In this document: piece by piece, positions 6,200 to 6,306 of the stretch
Layout: every line of letters starts with the position of its first letter
Position numbering within the stretch: the stretch's first letter is position 1
Assembly (NCBI GenBank): GCA_958477465.1
Contig: CAUEFX010000109.1
Coordinates: forward strand, 1 to 6,306
Source of the DNA: an uncultured Bacteroides sp.
GTDB taxonomy: Bacteria; Bacteroidota; Bacteroidia; Bacteroidales; Bacteroidaceae
Reading direction: 5' to 3'
Length of the DNA: 6,306 bases
The notes under the pieces: generated by a model
The model's database searches: none
Told to the model about the DNA's origin: nothing
The model's input: the letters and a program-made list of their open reading frames with translations, nothing else
Position numbers and translations under genes: made by a program

Positions 6200-6230
6200 T
6201 TTGCAGATTAAAAGATTATATCTATCTTTG
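6200..6230 (+). promoter_or_regulatory. Bacteroidota promoter of tRNA-His
   Basis: TTTG (6200-6203) is followed after 19 bp by TATCTTTG (6223-6230). Both elements match the Bacteroidota consensus, making this the best promoter in the window, as expected for a stable RNA. Transcription would begin near 6235, about 20 nt before the mature tRNA. It starts 18 bp after the CapA-like stop codon; no clear terminator separates them. Confidence 0.85.
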
Positions 6231-6234
6231 CACC

Positions 6235-6249
6235 GCGTTAGAGAAACGC
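6235..6249 (+). other. Small leader hairpin before tRNA-His
   Basis: GCGTT (6235-6239) and AACGC (6245-6249) form a 5-bp stem with the loop AGAGA, placed between the promoter and the tRNA 5' end. It would sit at the very start of the precursor transcript. It may be a processing element or chance. Confidence 0.35.
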
Positions 6250-6255
6250 AGACAT

Positions 6256-6306
6256 GGTGGATGTAGTTCAGTTGGTTAGAGCGTCAGATTGTGGTTCTGA
6301 ATGTCG
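6256..6306 (+). tRNA. tRNA-His(GTG), 3' part cut by the window end
   Basis: The sequence folds as the first two thirds of a tRNA: G-1 at 6256 (the extra 5' G diagnostic of tRNA-His), acceptor strand GTGGATG (6257-6263), TA, D stem GTTC/GAGC (6266-6269 and 6279-6282) around AGTTGGTTA, and anticodon stem TCAGA/TCTGA (6284-6288 and 6296-6300) around TTGTGGT. The anticodon is GTG (6291-6293), reading His codons CAC and CAT. The variable loop begins at 6301; the T arm, acceptor 3' strand and CCA lie outside the window. Confidence 0.96.

Overview
The window looks like chromosomal DNA from a Bacteroides-type gut bacterium (order Bacteroidales). Exact TAnnTTTG -7 boxes, typical of the Bacteroidota primary sigma factor, lie before four transcription units (838-845, 2211-2218, 4133-4140, 6223-6230). 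Start codons lack clear Shine-Dalgarno sequences. The proteins read like Bacteroides housekeeping proteins. The species cannot be fixed from the sequence alone.

Layout, all on the + strand: (1) the 3' end of a sensor-histidine-kinase-like gene (to 733), whose H-box and ATP-binding motifs are degenerate; (2) a 19-bp hairpin (751-805) that looks like its terminator; (3) a compact promoter region rich in symmetric elements, then a MATE-family efflux transporter (872-2194); (4) ffh, the SRP GTPase (2245-3567), with its own promoter and a UUCG-loop terminator (3604-3637); (5) a gap of about 600 bp with no convincing gene, holding a polypyrimidine imperfect-repeat tract and an array of six 22-bp tandem repeats (3835-3966); (6) a two-gene operon, folD (4165-5046) overlapping a CapA-like metallophosphoesterase gene (5043-6182) by 4 bp; (7) a promoter and the first two thirds of a tRNA-His(GTG) gene cut by the window end.

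Most of the genes are ordinary core functions: SRP targeting, one-carbon folate metabolism, a multidrug-type exporter and a tRNA. They are not an obvious functional cluster. folD and the CapA-like gene are the only pair the sequence links directly.

No clearly novel multi-gene system is visible. The points most worth checking are the 22-bp repeat array between ffh and folD, the Tyr-for-His substitution in the kinase-like protein, and the nested inverted and direct repeats at the MATE promoter.
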